A model generated the notes under the pieces. It saw nothing but the letters and a program-made list of their open reading frames with translations, did not search any database and had not been told where the DNA came from. The position numbers and the translations under genes are program-made. From Verrucomicrobiota bacterium (GTDB lineage: Bacteria > Verrucomicrobiota > Verrucomicrobiia > Opitutales > Opitutaceae), in assembly GCA_016871755.1 (NCBI GenBank), contig VHCJ01000012.1:1-64000 (forward strand): DNA of 64,000 nt, given 5' to 3'. Of this stretch, positions 61,982-64,000 are shown piece after piece; position 1 is the first letter of the stretch; each line of letters starts with the position of its first letter.

Positions 61982-63016
61982 ATGAACCCGCCCGGCCCCT
62001 CCCCCACCGCCCTGCCCGCTCTCTCCGGCTCTTCCGCCGCGTCCGCCCCTGCCGTGCCACCGTCCCGCGCCGCCACCTTCGCCACCCTTGATGCCAATGA
62101 GGCCGTCGCCAGCGTCGCCTACCGGCTGAGTGAGCTGATCGCGATCTACCCGATCACGCCGTCCTCCGCCATGGCGGAGTCCTGCGACGAGTGGTCCGCC
62201 GGCGGGCGCCGCAATCTCTGGGGCGAGGTGCCCCGCGTCACGCAGCTTCAATCCGAGGGCGGTGTCGCCGGTGCCGTCCACGGCGGGCTCATCGGCGGCG
62301 CGCTGACTACGTCGTTCACCGCCTCGCAGGGACTCCTGCTGATGATCCCCAATCTCTACAAGATCGCCGGCGAACTGTTGCCGTTCGCGCTGCACGTCAG
62401 CGCGCGCGCCATCGCCGCGCAGGGGCTGTCGATCTTCGGCGACCATCAGGACGTCATGGCCTGCCGCGCCACGGGGTGCGTGCTGCTCTGCTCCAACAAT
62501 GGTCAGGAGGCCCAGGACCTCGCCCTCGTCGCCCACGCCGCCACGCTGCGCGCACGGCTGCCGTTCATCCACTTCTTTGACGGTTTCCGCACCTCCCACG
62601 AGGTCTCCAAGCTCGAGTTGGTCGACGACGACCAGCTCCGGGCCGTGATCGATGAAGCCGACCTCGCCGCCTTTCGCGCCCGCGGGTTGAGCCCCGATCG
62701 ACCCTCGCTGCGGGGCACCGCCCAGAATCCCGACGTCTACTTTCAGGGGCGCGAATCGGTCAATCGGTTCTACGACGCCCTGCCCGACATCGTGCAGTCG
62801 ACCATGGACCGCCTCGCCGCCGCCTGCGGCCGGCAGTATCACTTGGTTGAATACTCCGGCCATCCGGAGGCCGAGCGGGTGGTCGTGGCGATGGGCAGCG
62901 CGGTCGACACGCTGGGCGAGACATCGCGCTGGCTGCAGGAGCACCAAAGCGAAAAGGTGGGCGTGATCGCGGTGCGGCTCGCGCATCCGTTCCTGTACGG
63001 GCGCGACCAGCCTTGA
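61982..63016 (+). pseudogene. nifJ: Pyruvate:flavodoxin/ferredoxin oxidoreductase, 5' part only
   Basis: 344 residues match the start of NifJ (about 1,190 residues): ATLDANEAVASVAYRLSE, IYPITPSSAMAESCDEW, EVPRVTQLQSEGGVAGAVHG, TTSFTASQGLLLMIPN and VMACRATGCVLLCSNN. It ends in domain II at VIAVRLAHPFLYGRDQP and a TGA, where relatives have VRLYRPF and about 840 more residues with the Fe-S and TPP domains. The rest is not found downstream. A Pro/Ser/Ala-rich N-terminal extension is present. Probably a 3'-deleted gene. Confidence 0.82.
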
Positions 63017-63100
63017 GGCCGCCCCGACGGCGAAGCCCCGACGAGGGCGGGGCACTTTCGGCGTTTGCTTTCGCCGGGGACGCGTCAGGCTTCGCAGCGC

Positions 63101-63826
63101 ATGACGCTGCATGTGCTTCCCTTCCGACTGGCGGGCGCCGCCGAGAACATGGCGATCGATTTCCTGCTGCTCCAGCGGTACCCGGGGGACGATGCACCTC
63201 GTTTCCGCGCCTACGGTTGGCACCGGCCCGCAGTGACCTTCGGCTACAGCCAGAAACGGGCGTTCATCGAGGCGCAGTTGAACCCCGACGAACCGGTCGA
63301 ACGGGTGCGTCGGTTCACCGGCGGCGGCTTGGTCGACCACCGCGACGACTGGACCTATGCGCTCGTCATCCCGCGGGGCCATGACCTCGAGGCGGTGCGG
63401 GCCAGCGAGAGCTATCGGGTCGTGCACGAAGCCCTCGCCGCAGCGCTGGGGGAACTTGGCCAACCGGCGCAGGTGGTGCAGGAGTGTCCGGTGCCCGATC
63501 CGGCGAACCCCGACAGTTGCGGGCCGGCGGGCGTCTGCTTCACGCGCGCGGAGCGCTTCGACGTCGTGAACCCGGATACCGGAGCGAAGATCGCCGGCGC
63601 GGCGCAGAAACGCACGAAGCACGGACTCATCCTGCAAGGCTCGCTCTGGCGCCCGGCGGCGCCGCAGGTGCGGGATTGGGACGAACTTACGCCCGTCTTC
63701 ACGCGGCATCTCGGCGCACGACTGGCGGCAGAGCCGACGCCGACCCCTTGGCCGGAATTCCACGAAGAGGAGGTCGAGCAACTCACCGAGCAGTACCGGT
63801 CGCCGGAGTGGCTGGAGCAGCGGTGA
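63101..63826 (+). CDS. Lipoate-protein ligase A-family (lipoyl/biotinyl transferase) protein
   Basis: 241 residues: AENMAIDFLLLQRYPG, WHRPAVTFGYSQK near residue 42, RRFTGGGLVDHRDDWTYALVIP near 75, CFTRAERFDVVNPDTGAKIAGAAQKRTKHGLILQGSL with the conserved Lys. This is the LplA/LipB/BPL catalytic fold. The GAG..Q and GGG..H signatures fit lipoate ligase/octanoyltransferase types. ATG 63101; a small GC hairpin lies at 63035-63053 between the nifJ remnant and this gene. Confidence 0.83.
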   Translation: MTLHVLPFRLAGAAENMAIDFLLLQRYPGDDAPRFRAYGWHRPAVTFGYSQKRAFIEAQLNPDEPVERVRRFTGGGLVDHRDDWTYALVIPRGHDLEAVRASESYRVVHEALAAALGELGQPAQVVQECPVPDPANPDSCGPAGVCFTRAERFDVVNPDTGAKIAGAAQKRTKHGLILQGSLWRPAAPQVRDWDELTPVFTRHLGARLAAEPTPTPWPEFHEEEVEQLTEQYRSPEWLEQR

Positions 63827-64000
63827 GCCGCACCCGCCCGGCGGCAGCCCCCCGGCCCGGTCGGCGGGCGAAGGTTCCGACCCGGAGACAGCGGACAGCC
63901 GCGCCACGTGGGGTACCCCTTGACGCATTTGCTACGGTGGAGCGGTGCCCCTGCTCCGGGGCGGTTTGACCACCGCCGAGACCCGGATTGAGTACTGGCA
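63827..64000. other. End of window; possible start of another gene
   Basis: No complete gene. A frame from TTG 63966 (LTTAETRIEYW) runs off the window and could be the start of the next gene. A TTGACG hexamer at about 63919 might be a -35 element. Too little to call. Confidence 0.3.

Noticed and set aside
60608-63928. Whole 1,106-codon minus-strand frame as one giant protein
   Set aside because: Only the last 384 codons (from ATG 61762) are an aminotransferase; the rest is antisense of nifJ and the ligase gene.
1-64000. CRISPR array or phage structural genes
   Set aside because: No regularly spaced short repeats and no capsid, tail or terminase-like proteins anywhere in the window.

Overview
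The window is GC-rich DNA from a Gram-negative heterotroph that most resembles a Verrucomicrobiota bacterium of the Opitutaceae type. This is an inference from gene content: a PVC-style secreted dehydrogenase with a C-terminal haem-c domain, a DUF1080 protein next to a Gfo/Idh/MocA oxidoreductase and a sugar isomerase, a ThuA protein, an HTTM protein, a DUF6268-like outer-membrane protein, a GH88-like hydrolase and Tat-secreted beta-propeller hydrolases. No rRNA, CRISPR array or intact prophage is visible. One tRNA (Gly, TCC) lies at 29241-29314.

Layout. 1-6.6 kb: end of a GntR-like regulator, metF behind a 26-bp palindrome, a ThuA protein, a frameshifted triple universal-stress protein, a zinc alcohol dehydrogenase, a TPMT-like methyltransferase and a TSUP permease. 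6.6-13.1 kb: a leftward carbohydrate block made of a haem-c dehydrogenase interrupted by TGA, a Gfo/Idh/MocA enzyme, a TIM-barrel isomerase and a DUF1080 protein, probably for 3-keto-glycosides. 13.4-14.5 kb: rfaE2-like cytidylyltransferase and purN. 15-23 kb: deoxynucleoside catabolism (deoC, an active aldehyde dehydrogenase, a half-length aldehyde dehydrogenase without the catalytic half, a ribokinase-family kinase, deoA) with a NatAB-type ABC exporter placed inside. 23.2-28.8 kb: a metallo-beta-lactamase-fold lipoprotein, an outer-membrane protein, rsmD, rsmE and a DUF4143 ATPase.

29.2-37.2 kb is an accessory mosaic beginning at tRNA-Gly and bracketed by two copies of a ~38-bp repeat. It holds a Sel1-repeat gene cut off by a 103-bp perfect palindrome, small lipoprotein and membrane-protein genes, an IS3 remnant, a second Sel1 scrap, a severed Tat signal peptide, one full and one decapitated copy of a secreted glycosidase-like family, a GH2-like C-terminus, a group II intron reverse-transcriptase tail and an unrelated domain scrap. 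Several of these pieces are joined directly end to end.

37.2-64 kb returns to ordinary content: an SDR, a second DUF4143 ATPase, a secreted metallo-beta-lactamase-fold protein, a RelE-type toxin-antitoxin pair, an O-methyltransferase, an esterase, an HTTM pair, a decayed NtrC-like ATPase, gmk, miaB, a LuxR-type response regulator, a PLP-fold pseudoenzyme, a 22-residue Lys/Ala peptide gene, rlmN with a PHP phosphatase, a GH88-like hydrolase, pdxH, a SixA-like phosphatase, an Nramp-like transporter, an aminotransferase, a 3'-truncated nifJ and a lipoate-ligase family gene.

The window carries an unusual load of broken genes (frameshift, TGA-for-Trp, TAG, 3' truncation, gene scraps). That suggests genome decay in this lineage or, for the single-base cases, sequencing error. 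The signals most worth following are the palindrome that supplies stop codons to two convergent genes, the alpha-oxoamine synthase relative that has lost its PLP lysine and histidines, and the 22-residue histone-tail-like gene.
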